Shown one piece after another: positions 21,200-30,219 of a stretch of 64,000 nt of DNA. Under the pieces are notes generated by a model. That model did not search any database, was not told the DNA's origin, and saw nothing but the letters and a program-made list of their open reading frames with translations. A program made the position numbers and the translations under genes. Each line of letters opens with the position of its first letter. Position 1 is the first letter of the stretch. The DNA lies in assembly GCF_900111305.1 (NCBI RefSeq), contig NZ_FOGS01000006.1:176932-240931 (forward strand), given 5' to 3'. Source of the stretch: Vreelandella subterranea (GTDB lineage Bacteria; Pseudomonadota; Gammaproteobacteria; Pseudomonadales; Halomonadaceae).

Positions 21200-21388
21200 G
21201 GCCGAACTCCATGTCATGTTCAGGTAAGATATTAAGGTAGCGCATTTGAGCGCTTTTGGGTGGTGAGAATTAACCCTCACCAGGCCCGCATCATAAGTCA
21301 ACGCTAAGCGACAGCGCCGACAACTGCAACCTTCTAAGGGTCGACGTCTGATTTTTTTCACGCAAAGCGCCTCACAGCAGGATGATCC

Positions 21389-24193
21389 ATGCACGGACTG
21401 TTAAGACGCCTGTTCGCACCTCGCTGGCAACACCCCAATGCCGAGGTACGTCGCCAGGCTCTCCACCGCCTTGATCCTGACCATCGCGAACAGCGCCAGG
21501 CGCTCGCTTCGCTTGCCCAGGATCCGGATAGCGACATACAGCTTGCCGCCTTACTTGCCCTTGACGACCTTGAAGGCCTGATGGCGGCTTACCCGGCTCA
21601 TCAGGACGATACGGCTTGGCAAGAGGCGCTATGCCAGCGGCTCAGCGGCCAACAAGGGCAAACGGCGCTTGGCCAGCGTGAGGCACTTGCCGAGCGTATC
21701 GATGATACCAAGGTCCTCAACGCGCTTGTGCATAAGGGTGACAACCTCAACTTACGGTTGACCGCACTCGCCCGGTTAACCGATGAACGCGACTTCATCG
21801 AACACGCCTGCCATAACGGCGTCGCGGCCGTGCGTCACCAGGCAGCTGATCGCGTGGTCAGCGAAGAAGGCTTGAAACAGCTGTTGAAGAAAGCCCGCCG
21901 GGACCGCCAGGTCGTACGCATGGCCAAAGATCGGCTGCAGGAACGCCGGGCCGACGCCGAGTGGAAAGAAGCCCAACAACAAAAGCGCGAGACGCTTTTG
22001 CAACAGCTGGAAAAGCACGCTCAAGCCACCTGGGAACCCCTCTACGGCGGCCGACTGCGTCACCTGCAGCGTGAATGGGAACAGCTTCCCCAATCACCTG
22101 ACCCCGACCAGGAGGCACGTTATCATCAGGCCGTACTCGCGTGCCGCAAAACGCTGCACGACCACGAAACTCACGAGCAGGCGCGTCAGCAGAACAACCA
22201 GCAACGCGAAGCCACCGACCAGACCCGAGAACAGCTATTGGAAGGGCTGGAAGAAACCCTGGAAGGCCTGCGCCTTGGCAATGGATTGACGGCACAGGAT
22301 ATCGACAGCCTTCGCGCCCAGCGTCAGTTGCTTGGCCAGCGCTGGCAACAACTGTCTGACGAACACCCGCCCAGTGACTCGATGCGCCAACGCTACACCC
22401 GGGCTCTGAAAGAGTACGAGGCCTGTATCGAAGCCTGGCAGCGCTGGCAGCATATTAGCGCAGACCTTGAGCAAGCGCTGGCCGACGCTGACCACTCCGC
22501 CATGGCGTCGCTGCTCGACCAGTGCCGCTGGCCTGACAGTCTGACCATGCCAACGCTTGCCCGCCAAGCGCAGGAGGCGCTTGCCGACGCCCACGAAACA
22601 GCCGATACGCAAAATGATGCCCAATCCCTCAGCGCTTACAACAACGATCTGGACGCCTTCGCGCAGTTGCTTGAGCGGGGCGCTTTCAAAAGTGCCAGCC
22701 GTCTTCACCAGCGGCTAAAGCCGCGCATCGATGCGCTCAAGGGCGACGACGCCCGCCCCCTCAAAGCGCGGCTGAAACAGCTTGGCGCGCAACTCGCCGA
22801 ACTGCGTGACTGGCGAGGGTTCGTGGCAGGCCCCAAACGTGAACAACTGTGCGATTCCATCGAAGCCCTTGCCGACGACCAGCATATGGCGGATGCGGCG
22901 CTGGATCGCCACCACCGCCAGCTCGTCAAGGAATGGAAATCGCTGGGTGATGCGGCGGCTGATCGAGAGCTGTCCGCGCGCTTTCGCGCTGCCTCGGACC
23001 GCATCCATGAACGCCTTGCTCCCTGGCGAGAGCAACTGAGCGAAGAGCGGGCAGCCAACTTGCGGGCTCGCGAAGCGCTCTGCGAGCAGCTCGAGACGCT
23101 GATTGCACAGCCAGCGCAGGACGCCGACCCGGATGTGCTGCGCGAGATTCGCGATAAAGCGCGTCAACAATGGCGTCACCACTCTCCCGTACCGCGCGAA
23201 CAGGCAGAAGCCATTGGCCGCCGGTTTGGTCGCGTCCGCCACCAGCTACAAAGCTTGATCGATACCCGCGCCGAACATATTGCCGACCAGAAAAAAAACC
23301 TGATCAGCAAGGTCCAGGCGCTCCACCAGGACGAACGTCCGCTCGCCGAGCGCATTGAAAAAGCCAAACAGCTACAGCAGCAGTGGCGCCAATTGGGGCG
23401 GGCACCTAAAGGGGAGGAACAAACGCTCTGGAAGGCCTTCCGTCACGAATGCGACCAGCTGTTTGCCCGGCGCGACGCGCACAAAAAAGAGCAGCTTGCC
23501 CAGCAGCAACGCCAGCTCGACAGCCTGCAGGCGCTGATCGACGAAATGGATAGCTGGCAACCTCAAGATGCCAGGGACCACGCCAAGCTGGATGCCTTCA
23601 TCGAACAGGCAACGCATTTGGAACCACTGCCGCTTAAACGCCGCAGCGAAGGGATGCAGCGGCGTTTAAGCGGCATTATTCGCGCCCGGCGTGAACGCCT
23701 GAATCGTCTTGAAGTCGCCGATACGGTCAATGCCTGGCAGCAGCTGACGCCGCTTATCGAAGCTCACTTGCGCGCAGACCAACGCCGACTTGTCGACGAA
23801 CAGGCAGACACGGTGGACGCCCAAGCGGTGCTGGGCGAAACGACCTTGACGGCGCCTTTTGAGCAGGCCCACCATCAGCGCAATCAACGACGCCAGGAGA
23901 CACTCCCCGAGGCACACGAAGCCAGCCTGAAAGACCAATTGGCTCGGCTTCGTGTCCACTTATCACTGCTCGCCATGGGGCGTGTTCACCAACAAGATGA
24001 ACCCCTGCGGCTGGCCATCCAGGTGGAACGCCTCAACGACGGACTGCAAAAAGAACGCAGCCGCGCGCAGGAGGTCAGCGAGGTACTTGCCGACCTGATC
24101 GCCCTTGGGCCTATGCCCAGGTCGCTATGGGATCAAGAGGTCGGCGAGCTGGATGAGTTACTCACCCAGCTCGCCCGAACACCTCCGCCTTGA
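21389..24193 (+). CDS. Large DUF349-repeat protein
   Basis: 934 aa, mostly alpha-helical and rich in Gln, Arg, Glu and Leu. An N-terminal region of about 180 residues looks like HEAT repeats (NAEVRRQALHRLDPDHREQR, DSDIQLAALLALDDL), followed by several DUF349-type units of about 70 residues marked by W-Q-W patterns such as WEPLYGGRLRHLQREW and LQQQWRQLGRAPKGEEQTLW. Such proteins occur in many gammaproteobacteria but their function is unknown to me; the architecture suggests a scaffold or RNA/ribosome-associated coiled coil. Start ATG 21389 has CAGGATGATCC upstream. Divergent from minC; no signal peptide. Confidence 0.85.
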   Translation: MHGLLRRLFAPRWQHPNAEVRRQALHRLDPDHREQRQALASLAQDPDSDIQLAALLALDDLEGLMAAYPAHQDDTAWQEALCQRLSGQQGQTALGQREALAERIDDTKVLNALVHKGDNLNLRLTALARLTDERDFIEHACHNGVAAVRHQAADRVVSEEGLKQLLKKARRDRQVVRMAKDRLQERRADAEWKEAQQQKRETLLQQLEKHAQATWEPLYGGRLRHLQREWEQLPQSPDPDQEARYHQAVLACRKTLHDHETHEQARQQNNQQREATDQTREQLLEGLEETLEGLRLGNGLTAQDIDSLRAQRQLLGQRWQQLSDEHPPSDSMRQRYTRALKEYEACIEAWQRWQHISADLEQALADADHSAMASLLDQCRWPDSLTMPTLARQAQEALADAHETADTQNDAQSLSAYNNDLDAFAQLLERGAFKSASRLHQRLKPRIDALKGDDARPLKARLKQLGAQLAELRDWRGFVAGPKREQLCDSIEALADDQHMADAALDRHHRQLVKEWKSLGDAAADRELSARFRAASDRIHERLAPWREQLSEERAANLRAREALCEQLETLIAQPAQDADPDVLREIRDKARQQWRHHSPVPREQAEAIGRRFGRVRHQLQSLIDTRAEHIADQKKNLISKVQALHQDERPLAERIEKAKQLQQQWRQLGRAPKGEEQTLWKAFRHECDQLFARRDAHKKEQLAQQQRQLDSLQALIDEMDSWQPQDARDHAKLDAFIEQATHLEPLPLKRRSEGMQRRLSGIIRARRERLNRLEVADTVNAWQQLTPLIEAHLRADQRRLVDEQADTVDAQAVLGETTLTAPFEQAHHQRNQRRQETLPEAHEASLKDQLARLRVHLSLLAMGRVHQQDEPLRLAIQVERLNDGLQKERSRAQEVSEVLADLIALGPMPRSLWDQEVGELDELLTQLARTPPP

Positions 24194-24232
24194 TCCACCA
24201 CCAAAGCCGCAATTAAAGAAGCCTCAATCACA

Positions 24233-24259
24233 AAAGCCAGCGAGGGTATCGCTGGCTTT
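24233..24259. terminator. Hairpin between convergent DUF349 gene and phaB
   Basis: Perfect 11-bp stem AAAGCCAGCGA (24233-24243) / TCGCTGGCTTT (24249-24259) with a five-base loop, placed between two converging genes. U-tracts are weak on both strands, so it probably serves as a bidirectional terminator of moderate strength. Confidence 0.65.
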
Positions 24260-24288
24260 GTGGTCATTGAGCAAAATGAACGGCTGGG

Positions 24289-25035
24289 TCAGCCCATGAA
24301 CTGACCACCATTGATATCGAAGTTTGCCCCGGTAATGAACCCGGACTCCTTGTCGGCGATGAAGGTCACGAGTCGGCCAATTTCCTCTGGCGTACCATAG
24401 CGCTTGACGGGGATCGTTTCACGGATCGCCTCGCGCACTTTCTCTGGAATGTTCATGATCATGTCGGTGGCAATGTAGCCAGGCGACACGGTGTTCACGG
24501 TAATGCCTTTCGTGGCGGTCTCCTGGGCAAGCGACATGGTCAAGCCGTGCATACCCGCTTTTGCCGCCGCGTAATTCGCTTGGCCGAACTGCCCTTTGCG
24601 GCCATTGATGGACGAAATATTGATAATCCGCCCGTATCCGTTTTCGAGCATCATCTCGATCACGCTGCGGCAGGTATTGAAGACACTGTTCAGGTTGGTA
24701 TCGATCACCTCATACCATTGCTCGTATGACATTTTCTTCATGGTGCCGTCACGGGTGATGCCTGCACAGTTCACCAACACACTGATGGGACCATGCTGCT
24801 CCTGGATTTGCTGGGCTCCTTGTAGGCAGGCTTGATGGTCGGCAAGGTCGACACCGGACAGCGCAATGTTGTTATAGCCATCGGCTTGCTGCGATGCCAG
24901 CCAGGTTTTGGCCTTTTCGGGGTTGTGATAACCCGCTACGACCAGATAACCCGCATCCGCCAGCGAACGACAAATCGCCGTGCCGATACCACCAGTTCCA
25001 CCAGTTACCCAGGCGACGGGGGCTTGATTGGCCAT
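24289..25035 (-). CDS. phaB: Acetoacetyl-CoA reductase
   Basis: NADPH-dependent reduction of acetoacetyl-CoA to (R)-3-hydroxybutyryl-CoA for polyhydroxybutyrate. 248-aa short-chain dehydrogenase: cofactor motif TGGTGGIGTAICR (12-24), NCAG near 89, catalytic Ser in NISSINGRKGQFGQANY and the YAAAK pair near 155. The sequence QFGQANYAAAKAG and the C-terminal GANFDINGGQFM are typical of PhaB rather than FabG. GGGAGG precedes the ATG. No phaA or phaC is in the window. Confidence 0.92.
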   Translation of the reverse strand: MANQAPVAWVTGGTGGIGTAICRSLADAGYLVVAGYHNPEKAKTWLASQQADGYNNIALSGVDLADHQACLQGAQQIQEQHGPISVLVNCAGITRDGTMKKMSYEQWYEVIDTNLNSVFNTCRSVIEMMLENGYGRIINISSINGRKGQFGQANYAAAKAGMHGLTMSLAQETATKGITVNTVSPGYIATDMIMNIPEKVREAIRETIPVKRYGTPEEIGRLVTFIADKESGFITGANFDINGGQFMG

Positions 25036-25266
25036 TGACTACCTCCCTGATATGACGAATGGCTTGGGCGTTGCAGAATTAGCACCGCAAGCCATTGTGA
25101 AAAGCGCCTTGGCGCTTGAGTACCAACGGCAAATCGCCATACAGATGCGCGACTTACCGAGAGTCAGCATTGTTGTTGTTGCACTAACCTCAGCATAGCG
25201 CTACTCGGCTCATGTTGCAGCACGAACCCCACCAACGGCTATAGGGCAAACGTTTTAAAACGCCTA

Positions 25267-25294
25267 TTGACGAAACGTAAAAAAAGCGTAGAAT
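25267..25294 (+). promoter_or_regulatory. Promoter of the initiator tRNA gene
   Basis: TTGACG (25267-25272), 16-base spacer, TAGAAT (25289-25294), then a GC-rich discriminator before the tRNA start at 25309. A good sigma-70 match with the discriminator expected of a stringently controlled stable-RNA promoter. Confidence 0.8.
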
Positions 25295-25308
25295 ACGCCA
25301 CACGTTGA

Positions 25309-25385
<77 letters not shown>

Positions 25386-25394
25386 ATTTTTTTG

Positions 25395-25430
25395 AAAGGC
25401 AGATCAGTAATTTACTGATCTGCCTTTTTT
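25395..25430 (+). terminator. Terminator of the initiator tRNA gene
   Basis: Stem AAAGGCAGATCAGT / ACTGATCTGCCTTT around a short AT loop, followed by a T run to 25430. Ten bases after the tRNA; strong Rho-independent terminator. Confidence 0.9.
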
Positions 25431-25722
25431 GTTTGTTGGGGTTGGCCATCCTACTTTGACCAATAGGCAACTTACAGTCTTTCCTTAATTAGACCCCGCT
25501 TTCTTTGAAACACAAATGGACCTTATCTGGTTTTCACCCTCCTTGTTGGTTTATCGCTTGCCAATATCCATACCTCTTATAATGCGCGGCAACTAGATTA
25601 GCAGACTCACAACCTTCTATTTGTTGTTTACTGACCTGGCATTGCCAACCATACAGAAGGGCTAGACGACTCTGTTAGAAGCACTGTATGTTTAATAACA
25701 ATCATAATTAAGAGTCTCAGTC
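25431..25722. other. AT-rich intergenic spacer
   Basis: About 290 bp without a credible reading frame and clearly richer in A and T than its flanks. It holds a perfect TATAAT at 25578-25583, but the best -35 (TTGCCA) is only 14 bases away, too close for a normal sigma-70 promoter. The promoter of the following two-gene unit is presumably here. No repeats of the tRNA 3' end were seen. Confidence 0.5.
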
Positions 25723-26241
25723 ATGTTTGCTCCCGTACGACAAATACTCATGATGATGGCCTTTGCGGCTGGTGTGTTTGCCGCGCCAGTCCCTGCGGCC
25801 GAGGTCACATCGAGCGCGCTTTCACCATCAACAGATGCATCACCAGTTCTCACACTGCACAGTGGCGATGTACACCGCCCCATTAGTCGAGCAGCAATCG
25901 AGCAGTCACCTCTGTATGAAGTGGTCCTGCAACATTTTGAAGGGCCGAAAGGGAGTTTTGCGGGTGTCTGGCTTGACGACTTTCTCGAGGCTCAGGAGAT
26001 TGATGTTTCAGCGACATTACGCTTCATTGCGCATGATGATTACACGACCTTCATAACGCCTGAAGACCGGGCAGCCAAACGTTACCTTCTCGTCACCAGG
26101 CTAGACGGCAAGTCACTGACACGGAACGAGTTTGGCCCTACGATGCTGGTCATTCCCGAAGATGCTGAAGCCGTCGAGGCGGGAACTGAAAGCATGACGC
26201 CATGGATATGGTCGATTAAAGATATATACCTTCAACAATGA
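25723..26241 (+). CDS. Periplasmic protein with molybdopterin-binding-like (sulfite oxidase type) fold
   Basis: 172 aa with a signal peptide (residues 1-25, cleavage near PAAEV). The body resembles the short 'oxidoreductase molybdopterin-binding domain' proteins: LHSGDVHRPIS, FAGVWLDDFLEA, LRFIAHDDYTTFI, YLLVTRLDGK and the C-terminal MTPWIWSIKDIYLQ. It contains no cysteine at all, so the Mo-ligating Cys of sulfite oxidases is absent. Its stop overlaps the start of the diguanylate cyclase gene (ATGA), which suggests it is the periplasmic partner of that sensor. Family assignment is from pattern memory. Confidence 0.7.
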   Translation: MFAPVRQILMMMAFAAGVFAAPVPAAEVTSSALSPSTDASPVLTLHSGDVHRPISRAAIEQSPLYEVVLQHFEGPKGSFAGVWLDDFLEAQEIDVSATLRFIAHDDYTTFITPEDRAAKRYLLVTRLDGKSLTRNEFGPTMLVIPEDAEAVEAGTESMTPWIWSIKDIYLQQ

Positions 26242-27362
26242 AGCTACGCTTTGACCGGTCGCTTGGCTGGCAGTTGGGCCTTGGGTTCACTCTGCTCGCT
26301 GGCATCAGCGCAATCGCGGTAGGGGTCTACTTATTCCATGCGCGCCAGCACCTAGGAGCAAACTACACTGCGCTCGTCGCCGATGTCGTCCGCCCGCAGC
26401 TGCACACCACTCTGTTACGCTCCACATTGAACGAGTTCCGCGAGCAGCCACAGGATAATCAGCTTATAGAGCGCTTCGACAACTTGCTTTGGCGCATTCC
26501 ACGGCATATTGAAGGTGTCACCTTTGGACTCAGCCAGAGTCGACTAGCGCCTGGCAGCTATGAGTCCTATTTAAATCGCTTAAATAGTGTTAAAGAGAGG
26601 CTTCCCGACATAAAGCAGGCGTTGGATGAGGTCGCGTCTGGCGAGCCTCCTGATCAGCTGATTCAACAAGGCTTGACCATTGAAAATGACATGGCTCAAG
26701 CCTACAGCAAGCTCAGTCATCTTTTACATTCTGAAGCAGCCAAACAACGTATTGTGATGGACCGTCTGGCGGTAGGCATCGCCATCCTGATACTTGTGAT
26801 CCTGCTTTTGGCTGGCGGCCTTATGCTGGCATTAATACGCTTGCATCACCAGCATAAAAAAGTGCTCAAGCTCAGCCTGATGGACGAACTCACCGGGCTT
26901 GGCAATCGCCGTTACATGCTTAATGTCACCGAGCTTTTATTCGAACAGAGCCAACGCAGCGGGCTTCCCTTGAGCATGGCCCTGCTCGACCTTGACCACT
27001 TCAAGCGCGTGAATGACAACTTTGGCCACCCTGCTGGCGACCAAGTGCTACGGGCATTTGCCGACGCACTCTGTGACGAAGTCAGAAAGGCAGATATTGT
27101 TGCGCGTCTGGGAGGTGAAGAGTTCTGTGTCCTCATGCCTGAAACCAATGCCGAAGGTGCCTTGGAAGTGGTTGAACGGATACGTAAGCGAGTGGCAGGG
27201 CTATCTCATCAAGAACTTGGCGTGCCCACTGCCGTGACGGTGAGCCTGGGGCTGGCAACTGCCGACAATCACGACACTTCTTTTGATCATCTATATGGCC
27301 GCGCTGACCAGGCCCTCTACGAAGCCAAGACCAGCGGGCGCAACCGTGTCGTCGTAGACTGA
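26238..27362 (+). CDS. Membrane-anchored GGDEF diguanylate cyclase
   Basis: Makes cyclic di-GMP. 374 aa: TM1 at about 11-33, a helical periplasmic sensor domain of about 140 residues, TM2 at about 177-201, then a cytoplasmic GGDEF domain (210-374) starting SLMDELTGLGNRRYM. The active-site motif is GGEEF (292-296) and an inhibitory I-site RKAD (283-286) lies five residues upstream, so product inhibition is expected. Translationally coupled to the upstream periplasmic protein by a 4-bp overlap, implying the two sense one signal together. Confidence 0.93.
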   Translation: MKLRFDRSLGWQLGLGFTLLAGISAIAVGVYLFHARQHLGANYTALVADVVRPQLHTTLLRSTLNEFREQPQDNQLIERFDNLLWRIPRHIEGVTFGLSQSRLAPGSYESYLNRLNSVKERLPDIKQALDEVASGEPPDQLIQQGLTIENDMAQAYSKLSHLLHSEAAKQRIVMDRLAVGIAILILVILLLAGGLMLALIRLHHQHKKVLKLSLMDELTGLGNRRYMLNVTELLFEQSQRSGLPLSMALLDLDHFKRVNDNFGHPAGDQVLRAFADALCDEVRKADIVARLGGEEFCVLMPETNAEGALEVVERIRKRVAGLSHQELGVPTAVTVSLGLATADNHDTSFDHLYGRADQALYEAKTSGRNRVVVD

Positions 27363-27574
27363 CGCCATCTTTCAGCAACGGTAACGCCTCCTGCAAACCA
27401 AACCAGGTCATATAAAAACCCCAAATTCAGCCTATTTCGCATCGTCATGCCAATTCCCGATAATCACGCCACCCTTTTGGTAAGCTAAACCTCTCCATAA
27501 AGGCAAGCAGGCGCGATGCCTCCTGGCGGACCGCGCTCTGGCCATTATTCATTTTTATAATAAGGAGGCTGCGC

Positions 27575-28240
27575 TTGGAAATACTTTTATATGCCCTGGA
27601 CAGTGCGGGCCTGCTGCTGTCGCGAACGTTGGAGCATATTGCCCTTGTCGGTGTTGCTGTCGGCATTGCGACATTGACGGGTGTGCCCATCGGCATTGCG
27701 ATCACCAAAAACGAGCGCTTGGCTCAAGGGGTGCTGTACCTGGCCTCGATTATCGTCACCATCCCGTCAATCGCGCTGTTCGGCATCATGATTCCGGTGC
27801 TATCGCTGATAGGACACGGCATCGGCTACGTACCTGCGGTTATCGCGGTACTGCTCTATTCCCAGTTGCCCATCATTCGTAACACCTACACCGCGATCAA
27901 CAATGTGAACCCCGCGTTGCGGGAAGCGGCTAGAGGCATCGGCATGAGCCCCAATCAACGCCTGCGTCTGGTCGAGATCCCACTCGCCATACCGGTCATC
28001 ATGGCCGGGGTTCGTACGGCCGTGGTCCTCAATATCGGCGTGATGGCGATTGCAGCGTACATCGGCGCTGGGGGTTTGGGTACTTTCATCAGCCGTGGCA
28101 TTTCACAGTCAGACCCGCGTCAGCTGATCGTCGGCGCGATTGCCGTGAGCGTACTGGCGATTATCGTTGACTATTCACTGCTGTATGTCCAAAAGCGCCT
28201 GACGCCCAAAGGGATGAGCCGCCAGGCCGCCGCGACCTGA
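27575..28240 (+). CDS. Osmoprotectant ABC transporter, permease (OpuCB/YehY-type)
   Basis: Inner-membrane permease for glycine betaine-, choline- or related-solute uptake. 221 aa, about five to six helices, with the BPD_transp_1 EAA loop NPALREAARGIGMSPNQRLRLVEIPLA written here as ALREAARGIGMSPNQRL near residue 110. Start codon is TTG at 27575, six bases after a perfect AAGGAGG. First of four co-directional genes (permease, ATPase, permease, binding protein), separated by 42 bp from the ATPase gene. Confidence 0.9.
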   Translation: MEILLYALDSAGLLLSRTLEHIALVGVAVGIATLTGVPIGIAITKNERLAQGVLYLASIIVTIPSIALFGIMIPVLSLIGHGIGYVPAVIAVLLYSQLPIIRNTYTAINNVNPALREAARGIGMSPNQRLRLVEIPLAIPVIMAGVRTAVVLNIGVMAIAAYIGAGGLGTFISRGISQSDPRQLIVGAIAVSVLAIIVDYSLLYVQKRLTPKGMSRQAAAT

Positions 28241-28282
28241 TGCCGCTTTCCTGACGTCATTTCTACTATAAGAGACACCCCT

Positions 28283-29443
28283 ATGATTCGACTTGACAGC
28301 CTGACCAAGGTGTTCGATACGCCGAAAGGCGCGGTGGTGGCCGCAGACCATATCGATATGGAAGTACCTGAAGGGGAAATATGTGTCCTGTTGGGGCCAT
28401 CGGGCTGTGGCAAGACCACGACACTGAAAATGATCAACCGGATCGTAAAGCCCACGTCCGGCAAAGTGTTTATCAATGGCGACGATACCACCGGCCTCGA
28501 TACCCAGACGCTGCGACGCAATATCGGCTACGTGATCCAGCAGATCGGCCTGTTTCCCAATATGACCATTGAGGAAAACATCACCATCGTGCCCAAGCTA
28601 CTTGGCTGGGACAAGGCCAAATACAAGGCGCGCGCACGCGAAATGATGGCCATGATCGCGCTGGAGCCCGATGCCTTTCTGAAACGCTTCCCGAGCGAGT
28701 TGTCCGGTGGCCAGCAGCAACGCATTGGCGTCGCCCGCGCGCTGGCCGCCGACCCGCCGGTGATGTTGATGGACGAACCGTTTGGGGCCATCGACCCCAT
28801 CAACCGGGCGGTCATTCAGGACGAGTTCCTGAAGATGCAGCAGGCGCTCAATAAAACCATCATGTTCGTCAGCCACGATATTGATGAAGCCATTAAAATG
28901 GGCGACCGCGTGGCGGTTTTCCGGGAAGGTAAGCTGGTTCAATATTCCACACCCGATGATTTGCTGGCCGCCCCGAAAAACGCCTTCGTGGAGTCGTTCC
29001 TCGGTGAAGACCGGGCGCTCAAGCGTTTGAACCTGGTGAAAGTGCGCGAGATTGTCACGGATGAAATCGGCACCGTAACACCCAGCGATACGCTGGAAAC
29101 CGCGTTGGCCAAGATCGACAACTATGGTTATCAAAACGCCATTCTGATGGTCAATGATCGAAAGCAACCCGCCGGGATTGTCAGCCGCTCCGTCGCACGC
29201 ACCACGAAGGGCTACTGCCGTGATCACTTCCAGACCGTCCCGGCCGTTGTAGGCCTCGACGACGACCTGCGTAAAGCCGCGTCCCTGATGTTTGCCCATG
29301 ACCAGACCTGGCTCCCCTGTGTCAACGACGAAGGGACGGTGTGCGGGCAAATTACCCAGCGCGCCATGACCAGTCACTTGGGCGCGCGATATCGCGCTCG
29401 CCAGGGGGATGACCGTACGCCATCGCCGGCCATCAAGGAGTAA
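28283..29443 (+). CDS. Osmoprotectant ABC transporter, ATPase with tandem CBS domains (OpuCA-type)
   Basis: Energises the importer. 386 aa: Walker A GPSGCGKTTTLK (about 38-49), signature LSGGQQQRIGVARAL (about 140-154), Walker B VMLMDEPFG, and a switch His in VSHDID. The C-terminal 120 residues hold two CBS motifs (VTPSDTLETALAKIDNYGY and VVGLDDDLRKAASLMFAHD), the ionic-strength or nucleotide sensor of OpuA/OpuC systems. Lies between the two permease genes; the stop is 2 bp before the next ATG. Confidence 0.94.
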   Translation: MIRLDSLTKVFDTPKGAVVAADHIDMEVPEGEICVLLGPSGCGKTTTLKMINRIVKPTSGKVFINGDDTTGLDTQTLRRNIGYVIQQIGLFPNMTIEENITIVPKLLGWDKAKYKARAREMMAMIALEPDAFLKRFPSELSGGQQQRIGVARALAADPPVMLMDEPFGAIDPINRAVIQDEFLKMQQALNKTIMFVSHDIDEAIKMGDRVAVFREGKLVQYSTPDDLLAAPKNAFVESFLGEDRALKRLNLVKVREIVTDEIGTVTPSDTLETALAKIDNYGYQNAILMVNDRKQPAGIVSRSVARTTKGYCRDHFQTVPAVVGLDDDLRKAASLMFAHDQTWLPCVNDEGTVCGQITQRAMTSHLGARYRARQGDDRTPSPAIKE

Positions 29444-29445
29444 CC

Positions 29446-30177
29446 ATGCCGATTCGATCCATGAGAGGGGCGCTTAAGGCACTGGTGCTGGTGGCTATTT
29501 TTTTCGCCGGTGTATGGAGTCAATCCAGCGGCGTCATTGATGACTTTATCTGGTACCTGCCTGATGTTCAGTATCTGGCGGTTCAGCACATCTGGCTCAC
29601 ACTCATGTCAGGCAGTCTGGCCATTCTCGTTGCCATTCCGCTGGGTATCGTGCTCTCTCGCCCGAGTATGGCTCGAGTGGCCGAATCACTGATGCAGATA
29701 CTCAACGTGGGCACCACGATCCCCACCCTGGCCGTCCTTGCGCTATCGATGAGCTTTCTGGGTATTGGCACGGTGCCAGCCGTCTTTGGCCTGTTCGTGG
29801 CCACGCTGCTGCCGATTACCCGGAATACTTATGCCGGCTTAAAGGGCGTTAACCCAGCACTGATGGAAGCGGCTGCAGGCATTGGCATGTCACCCATGCA
29901 GCGGCTTTTCAAAGTCGAACTGCCCAATGCCCTTTACGTGATTTTTGCCGGTATGCGCACCGCGCTCACCATCAATGTGGGCACCGTGCCGCTGGCGTTC
30001 CTGATTGGCGCGGGCGGCCTTGGCGAGCTGATCTTTACCGGCATTGATCTGTACGACCCGGTCATGATGCTGTCGGGCGCTATCCCCACCGCGCTATTGG
30101 CGATCGTGGTCGATGCGCTGATTGCGACGATTGCGTTTCTCGTTGTCCCCCGCGGGGTCAACCCCGGTCGGGCTTAA
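29446..30177 (+). CDS. Osmoprotectant ABC transporter, permease (OpuCD/YehW-type)
   Basis: Second inner-membrane permease of the importer, 243 aa, about six helices; EAA loop NPALMEAAAGIGMSPMQRL and a conserved TINVGTVPLAFLIGAGGLGELI. AAGGAG is formed by the end of the upstream ATPase gene, so translation is coupled. Paralogous to the first permease, as in OpuC and Yeh systems where the two form a heterodimer. Confidence 0.92.
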   Translation: MPIRSMRGALKALVLVAIFFAGVWSQSSGVIDDFIWYLPDVQYLAVQHIWLTLMSGSLAILVAIPLGIVLSRPSMARVAESLMQILNVGTTIPTLAVLALSMSFLGIGTVPAVFGLFVATLLPITRNTYAGLKGVNPALMEAAAGIGMSPMQRLFKVELPNALYVIFAGMRTALTINVGTVPLAFLIGAGGLGELIFTGIDLYDPVMMLSGAIPTALLAIVVDALIATIAFLVVPRGVNPGRA

Positions 30178-30219
30178 TGATAACCGTGAGCTAAGCTTCA
30201 CTAACAAAAGAAGGATCCG

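Noticed and set aside
27556..27561. TATAAT before the first osmoprotectant permease
   Set aside because: It lies one base before the AAGGAGG ribosome site, so a transcript from it would lack that site.
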